Assembly (NCBI GenBank): GCA_902806575.1
Contig: CADCXD010000019.1
Coordinates: 496,001 to 560,000 of the forward strand
Direction: 5' to 3'
Length of the DNA stretch: 64,000 nt
From: Jackrogersella multiformis
Taxonomy: Eukaryota > Ascomycota > Sordariomycetes > Xylariales > Hypoxylaceae
This document shows, piece by piece, positions 45,856 to 57,537 of the stretch (within the stretch, counting starts at the first letter, position 1; each line of letters starts with the position of its first letter). A program made the translations under genes and the position numbers. The notes beneath the pieces were generated by a model. That model saw only the letters and a program-made list of their open reading frames with translations. It did not search any database and was not told where the DNA came from.

Positions 45856-48540
45856 CGACGTGACCGGTGTCGCTAGGGATGGGAATGGGTGGGACACTCT
45901 GGGCCCGTGTGTCGCGAAATGGCGAGGGTTGCATAATGAGCCATCCACTGTCAACAAAAAACAATGAAGCTAAAACATTGGTCTAAAGCGCGGGATCTGG
46001 CTCTCATATCCGTACCATAAATCCACACAAGCTCCCCAGCATCCTAATTTCTTGTTGTGGGTTCTTACGACACGAGCATGGTGCGAAGCGGGAGATGGTC
46101 CAGCAACTAAGCCCCATACAATCAAGTGTCAATATTACATATGTATGGTTCGTATGCTAGACACCGGGGAATGAAGGCGACTCGTAAGGTGGCATATGCC
46201 AAGTTGTAAGGAATTGGTGGGGAGGAGGAAGAGAGCTTTGTTTTGTGGTGTGTATAGTATGTATGTGTGTGTGGGGGAAAAGGGGGGTGAGTCTGGCCAA
46301 GGTCAGCTGTCGGGGCTTCAACCAATTACGATTCTTCCCGGTACTCCAACTCGATCGCACGACACAAGCAACCTGCCTTGATTTATCTTCCGGCATCCTG
46401 GCCTTACATACAAGACCTTACAAAGACTCAACGCTCGGTCCTGGGAACCGCCACCCCCGTGATAAACATATATTCCTATCTTTATGCCCAACTGCCGACT
46501 TCCCTGTCGCCATCGTCACCAGCATTAAGCATATTTTAAACCCTTGAGACCATTATCACTTCGTCTTATTATCTTCCCAGGTTCAAGGGAGGCTAGCCTA
46601 GTGTAGGCGGCCATGATCGACCGTGCATGGCTAGTCTCTGGTGACTGATTGGTCACAGGCTCGTCGATTTACTGACACATCCATGTGGGCAGCATGGATG
46701 GTGTGTGAGCCTTAGATGTATGTCTACCATCGGGTGCGCGCCGCTGCCGCTGCATCATGCATGCCATCTGCATCACGCCGTTCCTTACTTCCTTACTAGG
46801 TAACCATATTCGCTTTTCCTGGTCTTGATCGGGAACCCACCTCCTCAACGCCCCGAGGCTTGAGGTTTGAACTTCCGCAATATTCCTCACGCACTGTAAC
46901 GACGTCGATGGTTTCACGGCAGCCGCATACTCTCGAACCGCGCCCGGTCCTCTTGGCTGCGCAGATGATCCACACACTATGCATATTCATATAACCCATC
47001 AGCAGACTTCAGCAGCACCTTATATCTTATTTACTGGGGCCGCAGGGAGACAAATTCTGTCTGATGCCACTTACGGCGTGGTCGAGCGGAACAAGATCCC
47101 TCCCGCCACTTACAGCCCCAGCTCTCACCGAGTCTGGACGTCTGGTGACGCCCCGCATGCTTATCTACACAATACAACAACTATCTCTTCTAGTTAATGA
47201 TCATGTAATCTCATACTTACTATTATCGTCCTCGCTGGAGTCTAGGAAGTCTTGGGGCTATGATCTCGACTGGATGCTACCTTCTAGCCATGTTATGTCT
47301 CTGCTTTCCTCGGTGCTTCGTGGCCTTTGGTCTATTGGATCTTCGGCATTTCTATTCCCATGAATCTTAGGTCTTGGCTCTCTTTACTTCGCCACTTACA
47401 GGACACGACTTTACACTCTACTTACGCGGATGAAGCGACCATTTTGCTCTCCATGTAATCGAAAGGACGCTGATCTGTTTCCCCTGACTCTATTACGGGC
47501 CTTCAGCATAGAAGTTCAGATACATTTCCACACTTGCGCCGTGCATTACCTCTCGCCACTGGCTTTTTTTCTTATTTAACTCTGCCGGCTCATTGTAATA
47601 GTGCTTATTCGGATTTGGACGTTTTGGCGGCGTCTTCTTGATTCATGTAGGGACTTCGGATGGGTCTGGGGAGTTTACAACCTCATGTAGTTCTAGACAG
47701 ATAGATCCGTGACGGAGGATTATGGGCGTAAGGGTAGGTACCTAAGGATAAGGGGGACCTAAGGAGCGCGATACGGGTGCTCATGGAAGTTGGTCGGATC
47801 TCTTTCTCTTTTTAGAGCGTTTTATACCCTGTTTCCATCACAATTCTTGTAACGTTAGCTCTGTCATTCCTTTTCTTTTCCTTTTCTTTTCCTTTTCTTA
47901 CCTTTTTAGACCAATATCTTGAAACCAGAAGTGTATTTTCCGGATGATGCTTTGTTTTGGATCGATGTATCTACTATCTAAGGACTAAAGTTAGAACATC
48001 GAGACTTAGATGGTACAAATTGGTATTGGTTATCATTGGATACTAGAAATCATATCTATGGCGTAAATGCGTAAAGGGCTTACGTGGGAAGAGTAATAGG
48101 GGTCATTTAGGATGGTAACCAGATAACTCTTAAGTATTAGATGGAGGAGGGCGTCTTTGGGAAACAGCTTGCTTATTTACTTCTTGACCTACCTGACCTA
48201 GGTACATACTCTGATATCGCATGTCTTTGTAACATAATCATAACAATTACCGGATACACATCCTGTTATTATGACACCCAGCAACATGTTAATCTGATGG
48301 ATGGACACGGTCAGGTTAGAAGGTTGTAAAGCGACTTTTTTGTTTGGAAGGATCTGGGATCGGGGATCTATACAATATTATAGGTACAATATGTCGTAAT
48401 TCCATTCCCAAATCTATGTGGGCGTTCAAGGTCGTTAGATTGCAATCCTAACCTGTGAAGCATCATTTTCGCTCTGTAGCATTCCTACACTCGTATCCCT
48501 CTTGTCTTACCGAGATAGAGCCGGACTCTCCTCTCCTTCC
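45856..48540. other. Convergent 2.7-kb intergenic region
   Basis: Between the medA and EMW1-like stops. It contains a CTTTTC-type pyrimidine repeat at 47869-47907 and no frame with recognisable content. It probably holds long 3' UTRs. Tetramer motifs are rare here (about 47734-47745 and 48190-48203). Confidence 0.5.
47869..47907. repeat. CTTTTC hexamer/pentamer pyrimidine tract
   Basis: A pure pyrimidine strand of repeating CCTTTT/CTTTTC units. Lies between convergent genes. Confidence 0.75.
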
Positions 48541-51500
48541 CTATGGTTTTAAATCCTCCATCATATCTGTCAGAGTCTGCCACCTGTGATCCCCCTCCCA
48601 CGACTCCTTGGCCTTTCCCATGATGCTCCTCACGGCGCTTCTTGCTTTGCCTTTCCATCTACTACCGATACTATCCACTCGCGATCCGTAGTTCTCGTAT
48701 GCCGCCACCAAATCCGAGGTCCTCTGCACTACAGCATCCCAAGCGTCCGCATCAGTCAACCAACTTCCTCGCTGGCCCTGTACTCCGCCAGACGCAGACA
48801 GCGCGCTTCCGACCCCGCCGACAGCTGTCCTCCACGCTTTCTCGGCCGCATCCAGAGCTCCTACCCAGTCTCTCCTCCAGGCACGAAGTCGGGACACCAG
48901 AGACCAGCACGCCGAGTTCGTCGTGATAAGGGGTACAATATCGTTCTCAAATAACGATACAATCTTTCTCTCAATGGTGCCTCTTGAGGGTTCGTAGGTC
49001 TCGGATCCCCCTTCGTTGCTGATGGGCACTGGCGTTTTGGTCGCTTCTCTGACTAAGAGGGTTAGGATGTCGAGATCCAACGTCTCTTCTGTCTTGCGGA
49101 TACGGATCACATTTCTGACCCCGAGAACCACGTCATCTAAATTGGGATGTGGCGACAGACTGGCCGCCAAGGTAATTACATTATCCCAAATTCTCCAGTT
49201 CGAGTCAGCGAGTGTAGCCCCGCGCTTAAAGGCAGTTAAAGAGTCATGTAGCAGCTTGTGGCCAGACTTCCCAAGTTCAGCTGCTTGCTTCGTATTCACC
49301 ATGTCGTCTAAAATGTCGGAGTCACCCTTGCTGAGTGTCTCTTGACGGTCTTTTTTCTCCGAGACAACCTGCCGGTACCAACTCAGAAGCGCCGTTCCTA
49401 GGTTGCTCCAGGTTCGCGCATCCTCGCCCCCGGAAGTGTCGTTTGCGGTCGATATAGCCCTCTGGAACGCCTCGGCTGCGCCAGAGAAGTTTCCAAGGCG
49501 TAGTTCGATATCGCCGAGTCTGCTCCACATCTCCGGGCTTAATCTATTCACGCCAACGGCGAGAAGGTATGCATCTCGGGCTTCCTTCCATTCCTGCTTC
49601 CGAAGGTGGAGCTCACCAAGCGACCTCTGCGCCCTCGCAAAGCGCCGGTTAGAGATCTCCCACGCCCGTCGGTAATGATGAGGATTATTTTCGATATCTC
49701 CTAGTATACAAAATAGTCGAGGGGCATTTGGGGGCGGTGGCGAACGTTCGGGGCCGCAAAAGTCGGACGCCTTCAGAGACGAAACGTCAGTTTCAGCGTT
49801 ATCTAGGTCAATATCGTCTTTCAAATTGTCAGTTTCGTTAACACCAGAGGCACGGCAAAATAGTCTCCATCGCACGATAGCCCGAGCTTTTTCTTCGCCT
49901 CCGCTTCCTCGGCCGTCCTGATCATCAACCGATGCGCTACTTGCTAAGCACAACGCGACTTCTGGCCAAAGGCGCAATCGTTTGAATATTTCTAGGGCCG
50001 AAACAAGGGACCCAACAGTAGTCCAAGCGTAAGCGAGCTCAGACTCCAGGTGCCAACGCGGAGGAGAAGATAAAGCATTCACATACCGCAGCCTCTCTTG
50101 CGGAGATGCTGATTCGGTAGGTTTGGGAGCGGGCAGGAAAGACGTTGGTTTTTGAATATCAATGGACTGGCCTGGCTGGCTGTCAGGAGTTATTTGGATT
50201 GTGGGTGTATTGGATTCAGTCGCTTCTCCTTGTTGATCACCATGAGGCTTTTTGACTGGTCCGATAAATTCCTGCGTGTCGACAATAACTTGATCTACAA
50301 GAGCTTGTATCTGGAAGACGGCACGCTCGACGGTCCGACTTCTACTTAGTTCGATCCGCGACCTTACTAGTAGAGCTTGAGTATATGTTTGCCAGTTAGT
50401 TGATTTATCTTCGATTACCCGTAGAGCATAGGGTAAGATTTCCTCTGAGGTTAATGAATCGGCAGGCGAGAAGGTGTCTCTCATAGTGGCCTCGGTTAGG
50501 AGTATGATGTGATCTTCTGGACGAAGCTGTGGCTGGTCCTCCGGCTTAATATCTTGTAGTTCGACTGGAAGGTCTGACGTTGGTTTATTTCTGTGATTGT
50601 TTTCGAACTCGATGTTCTCTAACAAGGTGTCGTCATTTAATGGAAGTGCAACTGGTATCGCATCGGAGACGTGCTGTTGGCTGGATGCTGTGGAAGATAG
50701 CGCAAGGCTTTTGGCGAGCACGACGAGTTGGCTGATGCTCTTCTCCTGAAACCTTGTACGTTTTCCCATAGCACCAGAGAGGGCATAAGAAAAGCCGCTT
50801 ATATATGTGGCCGATTGTAGGGCCTGCCGGGCTTTAGTGTCATTCCCAAGCAGGATATGACAGGCTGCCTCCTCTAAGCGGAATTGAATGCGCGATTCCT
50901 GAGGCCATTGGGACTGCTCCGAGTTTTGACCAGTTCCGCCTATCCCAACAATAGAAGTCTCGGCTTCTATGAGACTTTTTTCAATGCGTTCCTGAAGGGT
51001 GGGCACGTCTGTCCAGCGGCCACTCTTGGTAAATAAAGACCCTGGGCCTAGCGAAGGTTGGGTGATGAGTTTTAGATGCCAGAGGTGAATCCTCAGACGG
51101 GCCCAGGAGAGATGCAGCGAGAGAGATTGTTGTAAACCTGACCAGATTTCGGGTAACTCAGTGGGCAATATAGCACCAGATGTGAGGATGAACCGTGATA
51201 AGCAGAAGAGTTCAATATGGGGTATGTATGGATAAGGAGAAACGCCATCTACATCGAGGGACTTGAGGCAAAGCCTCCTGAAAGATGTTATAGATGCCTC
51301 CAAATTGACGTGCCTCGATTCGTCTAAAGATTTCACCACCATGAAAGCTGAAAGAAAGACAGCTTCAGCAACGTCGGAGCCTTCAAGCACTGGACCTGTA
51401 ACGTTTGCTTGCAAGAAAGCACCCAGAGAAGCTATGCCTAGACGGATTGCTTGCGTCAAATCATATGATCGGCCGTTGGTCTCCGTCTTGGGATTCTGGT

Positions 51501-51657
51501 CGGCCTTTACAGGCGATGATTCCGTTACTATATGGTGAACAAATTGAGCTACTATGTGCTTCGATGGCTCATTGTTGAATGCTTCGAGAAACGGTGATCC
51601 CTCCAAAGTCTTTTCGATCGAAATAAGTTTGACAGGCGAGAATTCAGTGTCCGCCAT
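48541..51657 (-). CDS. EMW1: TPR protein of the TTC27/Emw1 family
   Basis: Single exon, 1038 residues from the ATG at 51657 (MADTEFSPVKLISIEKTLEG); an upstream ATG at 51714 would add 19 residues from the probable leader. The N-terminal half is helical (RLGIASLGAFLQANVTGPVL, ALRVIEDKSTNWQTYTQALL). Tandem TPRs lie at about 665-740 (RAQRSLGELHLRKQEWKEAR, MWSRLGDIELRLGNFSGAAE) with a further one at DARTWSNLGTALLSW. The downstream segment NWRIWDNVITLAASLSPH is a hallmark of TTC27 proteins. Yeast Emw1 is essential and needed for cell-wall maintenance; the human homologue is TTC27. The biochemical role in this fungus is unknown, probably scaffold or chaperone-like. The protein has a Gln/Pro-rich disordered insert at about residues 480-530. 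Its 5' flank holds several palindromic tetramer blocks. Confidence 0.85.
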   Translation of the reverse strand: MADTEFSPVKLISIEKTLEGSPFLEAFNNEPSKHIVAQFVHHIVTESSPVKADQNPKTETNGRSYDLTQAIRLGIASLGAFLQANVTGPVLEGSDVAEAVFLSAFMVVKSLDESRHVNLEASITSFRRLCLKSLDVDGVSPYPYIPHIELFCLSRFILTSGAILPTELPEIWSGLQQSLSLHLSWARLRIHLWHLKLITQPSLGPGSLFTKSGRWTDVPTLQERIEKSLIEAETSIVGIGGTGQNSEQSQWPQESRIQFRLEEAACHILLGNDTKARQALQSATYISGFSYALSGAMGKRTRFQEKSISQLVVLAKSLALSSTASSQQHVSDAIPVALPLNDDTLLENIEFENNHRNKPTSDLPVELQDIKPEDQPQLRPEDHIILLTEATMRDTFSPADSLTSEEILPYALRVIEDKSTNWQTYTQALLVRSRIELSRSRTVERAVFQIQALVDQVIVDTQEFIGPVKKPHGDQQGEATESNTPTIQITPDSQPGQSIDIQKPTSFLPAPKPTESASPQERLRYVNALSSPPRWHLESELAYAWTTVGSLVSALEIFKRLRLWPEVALCLASSASVDDQDGRGSGGEEKARAIVRWRLFCRASGVNETDNLKDDIDLDNAETDVSSLKASDFCGPERSPPPPNAPRLFCILGDIENNPHHYRRAWEISNRRFARAQRSLGELHLRKQEWKEARDAYLLAVGVNRLSPEMWSRLGDIELRLGNFSGAAEAFQRAISTANDTSGGEDARTWSNLGTALLSWYRQVVSEKKDRQETLSKGDSDILDDMVNTKQAAELGKSGHKLLHDSLTAFKRGATLADSNWRIWDNVITLAASLSPHPNLDDVVLGVRNVIRIRKTEETLDLDILTLLVREATKTPVPISNEGGSETYEPSRGTIERKIVSLFENDIVPLITTNSACWSLVSRLRAWRRDWVGALDAAEKAWRTAVGGVGSALSASGGVQGQRGSWLTDADAWDAVVQRTSDLVAAYENYGSRVDSIGSRWKGKARSAVRSIMGKAKESWEGDHRWQTLTDMMEDLKP

Positions 51658-52582
51658 GTTGAAATTTGTTATGTTTGGATGATGTAGTTGTTTGCTATCA
51701 TTCAAGTATAACATAACAGGTAGGTATAAAATACCCTAGGTACACCTATAGGTAGCGTAGTAATGGAGGCTCATGAATTTATAAGGAAGAACTTATATGG
51801 CTAATCTGTTCGCTATTAACCCACTATGAACGCTAAGATAGTACAGCATATATGGATGTGTTGCGAAGAGGTAGGGAGGGAGAAGGGAATGGAAGAGGTA
51901 TGTACCTAGGATGTATTAAGAAATTAAGAAGTTGTCGACGCCGTTGAACAAATTCGAAATCTGGTAGCGCATTAAACGAATATTAGGTAGGTACCCAGGG
52001 TAAGTACCTAGGTACCTAGGTATATTTAATGGCGGGGGAGGGGCAATCTCGATTTTCTTTTTTTCTTCCGATTCTTTTCTATCTTTTCTGCAGGTGCCTA
52101 CCGAACAAAATCTCTGGTTGGTTGGTGTTCGTTCTGACGTTATGGATGGTCTGTGCGGAAGCCGCACTATTACATAAGCTCGTCATATGCATCTACACTC
52201 TTATAGGTTCTTGGCTTAGATGGTCATAATTCATTCAATAAATGACACCTACCTAGGTAGGTACTCCTAAATGTCTCTACCCCCCTAATTCTTTTGGATA
52301 TTGGGATAGACAGCATCCATTCTCTAGAGCACTCGAGACATAAATAATACCTACCTAGGCTAGGTACCTAGGTAGTTACTGCACAGATTCTTGCACGTGG
52401 AAGGGATTCTTCTTATTTATTTCCACATCGACTACTATCGACACCAATCCCCTTCATCTCGTAAGGATGAGAAGTTCTTGTCACTGTACATTAACAACTC
52501 CTATAGCCACATGAATCTTCGTGAAATCTCATCATGCTTCGTATTTCCCGATTGATACTCATACAGTTCGTCAGACGCTCCT
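51658..52582. other. Intergenic, EMW1 promoter and GYF gene 3' flank
   Basis: Holds palindromic tetramer blocks at about 51718-51752, 51984-52024, 52247-52265 and 52348-52378. The 52.03-52.23 kb stretch is T-rich with a 66-codon frame but no motif. Confidence 0.55.
51984..52378. repeat. Series of three palindromic CCTA/TAGG blocks
   Basis: Blocks at 51984-52024, 52247-52265 and 52348-52378 share the ACCTAGGT core. They are separated by unrelated sequence, so they are separate insertions or expansions and not one tandem array. Confidence 0.75.
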
Positions 52583-55500
52583 TCATTTCTTGCCCTTCTT
52601 GCGTCCAGGCACTACCTTGAAGCCAGCAGCTTGGATGGAGCTGGCATCGTTACTAGCCTCCTTGTGGCTGCTCTTCTTTGCTACTTCGTTCCAACCACCA
52701 GCCGTGCTAGACTGAATGTCCGCTGAGGGGCTCTTGGCTGGTAGTTTTTCGACTACACCTTTGTCAGCCAGCCTCTTGCGTCGAATAAACTCCTCAGCAA
52801 AGTGACGTCCGTCCATCGTCTTAGAGTTGGCATAGATCGCATCAGAGATGAGATCGCCCACTAGCGGAAATCCTATGAGCGTGTTGGCAAAGGCTTCGAC
52901 TATTTGAAAATCATCGTTAGCAGTCGTCATATCTGTGTGGCACTGATTATTTTCAAACTTACTGTCCGTAACACCCGTTATTCCTTTGGCCAACTGGCCA
53001 TGAAGCCATTTAGTGAACTCCTCCATGGCTTCTGTGTGGGTGGGACCGGTTGTCGAACTCGCCGGCTTGACAGCAGGTCGCGAAGGGGGGGCCGCAATAG
53101 CAGTCACCGGCTTGACAGCGCTCGCAGGTCGCGTTTGGGAAGAAGGGCCGGTCGGTGCTTTAACCTTGCCACCAGCCCCGACAGTGGCCCAACCTGAGAT
53201 GTTGGAACTAGGTGTCTGGCTAGGTACGGGAACCGCGTTTGGCTTGCTAGCGAGATCTGCGTATCGTTTTCCGACGCTGGATGCAAGGCCAGTCTGTATG
53301 GATATTTCCTTAGCCTTCTGCTTGCGAGCCTCTTCCTCACGCTGGATATCGGCCAGTGTCTTCTTCTTATCCAAGGTTTGTGCCTGGACCGCAGGTCCGG
53401 ATGCCGGTGCTTTTCCTGGGGCTGGTTTCGCCCAGGGGCTATTGCTCGACACAGGATTGACTGGTGACGCCGTACCCCACGTACTGGTCATAGGGAGGCC
53501 CGGAGCGGTAGCGGCAGCCTTCTCGCGATCTCGTGCAGCCTCTTGCTCAAGCATAGCACGTCGGGCAAGAGCTACAGCTTCCTCCGCTTTAGCTGCCTTG
53601 AGAGCTTCTGCTTGTTGAATCTCTTTGAGGCTAGGCCCCTTATGCGACTCCAAACCACCGTCTTTAGCCCACGGAGCAAGCGGTGGCGGCTGAGCAGCAG
53701 CAGATGATGGTGTAATATCAGGTGTACCAGATCGGGAGCTTGTAGCATATTGCTCTGGGAGGTTGGATTTGACACGTTGCGGAGCGGGAGCAGGTAAGGG
53801 TGTGGCGGAGGGTGGTGGTGGGAAAGGCATCGGTAGCCCGCTAATCTTTGCTGCAGCTGCAGCTGCATGTGCTTGTTGGTACTGGTTGGCCAAGGAAGCC
53901 GACTGGTCTCCTTCAACATGAAGGGAGGTGGTCTCTGCGCCGGGAGATTCCTTCGGAAGGGATATAGGTTCTGAGGCTTGAACGGGTGGGCTCATCTTCG
54001 ATGCTTGCTCATTAGTTAGTCCAGGAATAGGCGAAGCTTGGCGCTCCATCATTTCGGCATCGTGCTGTGCCCTAAGCTTTTCAAATTCCTGCAATCTTCC
54101 CCGAAAACCCTCTGGGTCTTCGACAAGTTCACTTGAGCCTGGGAGCTGGCTGCGCACGCCCGCTTCCGAAGTGGGTGCTCCAATAGGCTGTGGCGGGAGG
54201 TTGCCGCCTATCGCTCCCGCGCCATGGAGGCCAGCTAACATCTGGCGTTCTGGACCCGACAGACGAGCAAGCTCGTCCTCCCTAAACATGTCTAAACCCT
54301 GTCCAGAACTGCCTTGTACTGCGGCTTGATGTGTAGCTGGCGTGTCAAAAAAAGAGCTCGTGGTTCCAATGGCGCCGATAGGAGCTTGTGGGGGCATCGT
54401 GATGGGCGACGTTATGCTACCAAAACTCGGCTGGCTTTGCAGACTGTGGGCGCTAGAATGGTGATGTAACCCCGGGACACCGGGAATGGGAACCCTACCC
54501 ATCGATTGCTGCGTGGCGTAGAATTCCCGGTGACGGGCCATAAGATACTGTTCCTCTTGCTTTCGTCTCTCGAGATTGTTCTGTTCTTCTGCCGTCAAGG
54601 TCCTGCCAAAACTAGGAAACGCATTGACGAGTGGCGGTTGGATCACGCCGCCAGCGTTGGAGAAGGGTCCGGTCTGAGATGGTGGGCCATGAGGTATACC
54701 GATCTGGGGAACTAAAAATGGCTCTCTAGAGTTTCCAATGCGTCTTATTAATTGGCCTAGAGGCTCGAATTCCGAATCTTCCAGCTTCTTGACCCGTAAA
54801 TCTGGCGTGAAGAAGTTGGCCTTATACCAGTCATTCATCTCCAAGCCGGTGAATGGGCCCTGCTGATGACCTTGGGGATCAAGGTACACCCATCTCATTC
54901 TGTCAGGCATAACCATAGTACGAGATTGTACCGAGGGAGGGTCAGTCGCTTGGTTGGCGGAGTAAGGAGGCGCATTACTGGTGGCTGTAAAAGTCTGACT
55001 GTGAGGAGCAGTTGTGATGCCGCCATGCAAGGTTTCAGAGCTTGCCGGCGTCCGACTAGATTCGGCTTGCGCGAACATGTCGGCGAAAATACCTCTACCT
55101 GCTCGCATGGGGCTATCGGTTTCCCGGGCATGCTCGCCAGGGGCACTACGGCCGATGGCACCTAGCGGGTTAGGCTGACGAAGATCCGGTACCGAATCGC
55201 TCAAATTTTCGTTTTCCTGGGACTGCATCTGTGCCTGCATGGCTGGAGGAAACAATGAGCCGAGCTTGCTGGCTCGACCGAACGATCCGGAGCCACCGAA
55301 ACCTCCGGTGCTTGAGGGACCAAAGACACCACCGAGGTTACCAAGTCCAGGAGATTGAAGGTCGCCAACAGGGCCAAATAGGGAGCCGCCGAAGCTCGAG
55401 AAAGGTGCACGCTCGCGGTCCGGGGTACCCGAAGATGGCCAGCCAGTAAGATTGCTTAATGGTGGATAGGCCTTTGCGCCAACGCTGGACGTCTGGCTGC

Positions 55501-57261
55501 GGTCGCTGCCGTCAAACGCTGCATGGGTAAAAGTGCGCGGTAACCCTCCGCCGTAGCCGGAGACGTGGTCAGAAACACCGGCAGAGCCTTGCTGCTGTCT
55601 GTCACCGATGTCCTCGTGATCACCACGCTCGCCACGCTCACCGGGGGGGCTCCGGTAAGGGTTTGTTTCCGACGGACTCAGAGGCGCTTGCTCATGTTCC
55701 AGATGACCTCCCAGGTTGAGACTAGCCATTCCAAAATCCCCAGTAGAGCCTTTCACCGGAGTGTCATACGATGATGCATGAAGAGGCGGATGAGACATTG
55801 GAGGAGGGCTCGTGTCTTGAGCGCCCCCTAACACAGCACTACCCGAGACACTATCTTCACCGAAGGGGTCGGTGTCGGTACGCTGCCGAGTGCGCCAAGG
55901 ACGGTTAGGATCCGACGCGGCCCCTTCATTCGACTTAGTCGCAATGCTATCGGAGCTCTCTTTGGGAATCAGGTGTGCCAATCGACTTTCGCCACGCGGG
56001 TTTCCAGACCGCTTCTCTCCGATGGTAGAACCCGGGAGCGCGAAGTTTCCAAAACTACCTATACCAGGCAGAACGGTCGCCGTGGATGTCGACGTCTGCC
56101 AAGGAGAGGCAACCCCGAAACCTGAGCCGCCTGGTGTTGTGTTGTTGCGCATCAAGACACCAAAAGGTACAGATTTGGTAGAGGCATCGCGCGTGCCCGT
56201 ATCCTCTTCGGGCTCCTCGAAAGTTAAATCCTTAGATTCTGTATTCTTCCGACCAAACCAGTATGATGATTCATCTCGAGGCGGTCGTGTTGCAGATGCC
56301 GGAGAAGTCAAGCCGCCGCCGCCAGAATAAGGATTCGTGTCAGTAGTTTCACGTCGCCTTGTGCCAGGCCTCGATGAAGCCGAAGGTGAGACAAGTCCGA
56401 AATTGTTGGAGCTTCCATGCGAGAGCGAAGCCTTTCGGCCGTTTGCCCCTCCTCCTGGATGATTTCCATCTTTACTATTTTGGGCCGGCGGTTTTATAGC
56501 GGAATTCACGTCGCTGGAGAATAGCTGGATTTAGGGGTCAGCCCACAAAAATAAACGCGAAAATTGCCCCGATAAGCCTGACTCGACCGGAAGCTCCAGG
56601 GCACCACTCACCTCCTTTTCTTCGGGATTCATCTCTTGCAGGCCAACAGCTTTGGTCGTTCCCGGCGTGTCCCAGCAAACGTCTGGTTCTTGAGGGGCAA
56701 CATGGGAGTCGCCGGGCTTGCCCCATCCCCTAGAGGCAGAGCCATTGGCGTGGCCGGGGTTCCATCCGGGTACGAATAATGCGGAAATATCAGGTCTTTG
56801 GGAATTGGTATCGCAGGTGGTACTGAAGATGGAGAGCAGTTGGTCTCTCGAATATCTCAACGTGCCCGAACTCTCGACATTGGTGGAGCCGACCGGCATA
56901 GCAGAAATGACGGCAGGATCAGCGGAGGCCGATTGGATAGTTTCGGAACTATGCATTTGGTTCAGGGATTGGCTCGAGGGAGTAGTCGATGTCCGGCGGA
57001 AAGTAAGAGTACCACCGTTGGCTGATCGTCCAGGGCGAGACCTAGAAAAGGGGGAAAGGACAAGGCCCGTATGTCAGCTTGCCAACGCAGCTAAAGACAT
57101 GTAAAAATAGCCGGAGAGGGGGTAGTAGTAGTAGTAGTAGTAGCATACCATTCTCCGCTGGCGTTCCCTCGACCATCATTTCTAGCGCCTGGTCTCGTGT
57201 CACGGCTCGGGTTCTGTCCGGCAGCGGCTGAGGCGAAACTCGAAGGTAGGTTTGATGGCAT
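52583..57261 (-). CDS. GYF-domain protein, Smy2/Syh1/GIGYF type
   Basis: Exons 57149-57261, 56612-57041, then 52963-56524 and 52583-52899 if a 63-nt in-frame intron (52900-52962) is removed; 1473 residues (1494 if retained). The start is MPSNLPSSFASAAAG. Near residues 101-107 is YSRDQLL, matching the YxxxxL-phi eIF4E/4EHP-binding motif. The GYF domain at about 724-786 reads RWVYLDPQGHQQGPF, then EMNDWYKANFF in place of the usual W-x3-GYF. Low-complexity Gly/Ser/Phe and Pro-rich parts surround it. An Ala/Lys-rich coiled coil (EEEARKQKAKEI) and a conserved C-terminal module (EEFTKWLHGQL, DLISDAIYANSKTMDGRHFAEEF) follow. GYF domains bind proline-rich ligands. Smy2/Syh1 proteins act in mRNA quality control and translational repression and have links to COPII. 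Location is presumably cytosolic. Confidence 0.88.
52900..52962 (-). other. Predicted 63-nt in-frame intron in the GYF gene
   Basis: Reading the minus strand, GTAAGT at 52962 is followed by a GCTAAC branch-like site and ends in CAAATAG at 52900. Length is 21 codons with no stop, so the gene reads through without it. Removing it joins GITGVTD to an IEAFANTLIGFPL helix, a more natural sequence for this conserved module. Confidence 0.75.
57122..57143. repeat. GTA trinucleotide repeat in intron 1 of the GYF gene
   Basis: About seven GTA units on the plus strand lie just inside the donor of the first intron (57043-57148). The intron is longer than typical at 106 nt. Confidence 0.8.
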
Positions 57262-57493
57262 TGTTAGAGATATGAGATGGCTGTAACTTTTTGTACAAGA
57301 AATACGGCCAATATAAATAATGTGCAAAGTGGGTGTGGGCGTGAACTTTGGACGTTTAAAACTCCAGAGAGAAAATAAAATCGAGGTACTCGGGATGGGG
57401 AGGAGTCAAGCGTAATATCGTCTAGCTTCGAGGTCAGTTGTAACCACGCGCGCGATGAATGGCAAGGTACCAAGCGGTTCATGCATACGTGAA

Positions 57494-57537
57494 GGTGAAT
57501 GTGAGTGTGAATGTGAATGTGAATGTGAATCGTGAAT
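57494..57537. repeat. GTGAAT hexamer tandem repeat
   Basis: Six to seven units of GTGAAT with one GTGAGT variant, about 0.25 kb upstream of the GYF gene start. Confidence 0.8.
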
